This document shows, in pieces, positions 5,575-6,441 of a stretch of DNA of 6,441 nucleotides. Origin of the DNA: Euryarchaeota archaeon UBA538. Lineage in GTDB: Archaea; Thermoplasmatota; Poseidoniia; Poseidoniales; Thalassarchaeaceae. The DNA lies in NCBI GenBank assembly GCA_002499325.1, contig DALC01000101.1, positions 9,266 to 15,706 on the forward strand, given 5' to 3'. The notes below the pieces were generated by a model, which saw nothing but the letters and a program-made list of their open reading frames with translations, did not search any database and was not told the origin of the DNA. The position numbers and the translations under genes are program-made. Each line of letters opens with the position of its first letter. Within the stretch, counting starts at the first letter, position 1.

Positions 5575-5580
5575 CCTCTC
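5575..5580 (-). promoter_or_regulatory. Ribosome binding site of nob1
   Basis: GAGAGG on the minus strand, 8 nt before the ATG at 5566. It is a partial match to the archaeal GGAGGTGA consensus and supports the upstream of two closely spaced in-frame ATGs. Confidence 0.4.
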
Positions 5581-5620
5581 TTTCATTGGTTTTGCCTCTA
5601 GAATTCCCCACAAATACCAC

Positions 5621-5630
5621 TATTTCATAA
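5621..5630 (+). promoter_or_regulatory. Candidate TATA box for the VTT membrane-protein gene
   Basis: TATTTCATAA is centred about 28 nt before the ATG at 5654, and no Shine-Dalgarno sequence is visible between them. This fits an archaeal leaderless transcript. It is the best placed of the TATA-like elements in the window. Confidence 0.45.
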
Positions 5631-5653
5631 TGCAATGACATCGACGACCGTAT

Positions 5654-6265
5654 ATGGGACTGTTGCCAGGTCAGTTTTGGGATACATGGGATTCCTATAT
5701 TGAGTGGTCACTTGATTTGGGCCTCCCCGGATTGGGAATTCTATCATTCACTGAAGCAGTTATCCAACCCATCCCACCTGAAGCACTAACCTTGCCGATG
5801 TACTTACAGGCACAAGGGGAGCCAATGAAATTATTTCTGATCTGGCTGATAGTGACCTTGACCAGTGTTGCAGGAGCGGTTTTAGGATGGTGGCTTGGAA
5901 AAGTATTGGGACGAAATTTCGCAGAGAGATTCATAAAAAGAAAGCATATTGTCAGATTGGATAATCTAATTGAAAGATATGGGAGTGCTGGTATATTCAT
6001 CGCCGCACTTTCACCAATCCCCTACAAAGCTCTCGCATGGATAGCAGGAATGGGGGAGATGGACCAGCGTCAATTTATTATTGCAGGTCTGTGGGGCAGG
6101 GGATTGAGATTTGGAATTCAAGGAATAGTGGTTGGTGTTTGGGGAGACCAATTACTAAACCTACTATCCAATCCACTTATTTGGTTCATACTAACCGTAG
6201 TATCCCTAGTGGTTTTCCTGCCAGCAATTAGTTGGTGGGATTCTCTGTTAGAGGAAGAAGAGTAA
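5654..6265 (+). CDS. VTT-domain (YqaA/DedA-superfamily) membrane protein
   Basis: A 203-residue integral membrane protein of the VTT/YqaA group. After a cytosolic-looking N-terminus comes a hydrophobic re-entrant segment with 'FTEAVIQPIPPEALTLPM' (32-49), whose Glu34 and PPE are family hallmarks. A membrane helix (about 59-83) contains 'GAVLGWWLGKVLGR' (74-87), then a basic loop (KRKH), and a second re-entrant/hydrophobic segment 'GIFIAALSPIPYKALAWIAG' (113-132) with the conserved PxPyK. Two more helices (about 140-164 and 173-195) and an acidic EEEE end follow. Members of the wider DedA superfamily are linked to lipid carrier or phospholipid translocation and membrane homeostasis; the substrate of this branch is not established. 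Length is normal. It is divergent from nob1 across an 87-nt gap and is followed by tRNA-Glu after 76 nt. Family confident, function inferred. Confidence 0.88.
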   Translation: MGLLPGQFWDTWDSYIEWSLDLGLPGLGILSFTEAVIQPIPPEALTLPMYLQAQGEPMKLFLIWLIVTLTSVAGAVLGWWLGKVLGRNFAERFIKRKHIVRLDNLIERYGSAGIFIAALSPIPYKALAWIAGMGEMDQRQFIIAGLWGRGLRFGIQGIVVGVWGDQLLNLLSNPLIWFILTVVSLVVFLPAISWWDSLLEEEE

Positions 6266-6313
6266 TTTGAACCCGATTGAGGGACTCAGAGTGTCCTTCT
6301 ACCCGATTCGATT

Positions 6314-6328
6314 ATGTGTCGACCACAT
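6314..6328. repeat. Short interrupted palindrome upstream of tRNA-Glu
   Basis: ATGTG (6314-6318) and CACAT (6324-6328) form perfect 5-bp arms around TCGAC, ending 13 nt before tRNA-Glu. It could be a protein-binding site or chance. Confidence 0.3.
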
Positions 6329-6341
6329 CTCGGAGGCTTCA

Positions 6342-6416
6342 GCTCCTGTGGTGTAGTTCGGTCCATCATACCGGGTTTTCATCCCGGCGACCCGGGTTCA
6401 AATCCCGGCAGGAGCA
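6342..6416 (+). tRNA. tRNA-Glu (anticodon UUC)
   Basis: The acceptor GCTCCTG (6342-6348) pairs perfectly with CAGGAGC (6409-6415), with discriminator A6416. The D-arm sequence GTGTAGTTCGG resembles archaeal tRNA-Glu. The anticodon stem CCGGG/CCCGG (6371-6375 with 6383-6387) encloses loop TTTTCAT, giving anticodon TTC at 6378-6380 and reading GAA/GAG. The T arm CCGGG/CCCGG (6392-6396 with 6404-6408) closes loop TTCAAAT. A genomic CCA follows at 6417-6419. No intron is seen. A weak AT-rich element, ATTATG (6311-6316), lies about 26-31 nt upstream. Confidence 0.97.
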
Positions 6417-6441
6417 CCAATTTAATCCAATTCATGAATCT

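Noticed and set aside
5370..6000. Open frames antisense to nob1 and to the VTT gene
   Set aside because: Shadows of confident genes, with no start signals or family features.
1..6441. CRISPR arrays, insertion sequences, toxin-antitoxin or defence genes
   Set aside because: No spaced repeats, transposase or nuclease modules other than the Nob1 PIN protein, whose zinc ribbon and length argue against a VapC-type toxin.

Overview
The window looks like a piece of chromosome from an uncultivated, planktonic-type euryarchaeon. Marine Group II/III (Poseidoniales-like Thermoplasmatota) is my best guess, by inference only. The archaeal assignment rests on a complete DNA polymerase D small subunit (DP1) and an archaeal-type Nob1 (PIN domain plus zinc ribbon). 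Supporting points are an archaeal-style tRNA-Glu, AT-rich TATA-like elements about 24-30 nt before several starts, and few convincing Shine-Dalgarno sites. Base composition is moderate and even, with no visible insertion sequences, CRISPR repeats, phage genes or islands.

Layout, left to right. Positions 1-133 (-) hold the N-terminus of a class II CCA-adding/poly(A) polymerase-type nucleotidyltransferase, cut by the window edge. Positions 190-1218 (-) encode a divergent protein-L-isoaspartate methyltransferase-like protein with a long C-terminal extension. Positions 1239-1311 (+) are tRNA-Val(UAC). Positions 1369-2079 (+) encode a stand-alone CinA C-terminal-type (PncC) NMN amidohydrolase, followed 27 nt later by the PolD small subunit (2107-3756, +). 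A HAD phosphatase of the phosphoserine phosphatase-like group (3753-4451, -) converges on it with a 4-bp overlap. A divergent intergenic region leads to a MoaD/ThiS-like beta-grasp protein (4531-4800, +) and TatA (4829-5065, +). Nob1 (5066-5566, -) directly abuts the end of tatA. A VTT/YqaA (DedA-superfamily) membrane protein (5654-6265, +) and tRNA-Glu(UUC) (6342-6416, +) close the window.

Functionally this is a dense housekeeping region: tRNA 3'-end maturation, 16S rRNA 3'-end maturation (Nob1), replication (PolD), NAD recycling (PncC), sulfur-carrier/molybdopterin chemistry, Tat export, protein repair and membrane maintenance. Every gene is short-spaced and there is no gene-free stretch above 300 bases. 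I found no new multi-gene system. The points most worth checking are the PncC-PolD gene pair, the PIMT-like protein with a degenerate SAM motif and an extra domain, and the apparently bacterial/eukaryotic-type CCA enzyme in an archaeal context.
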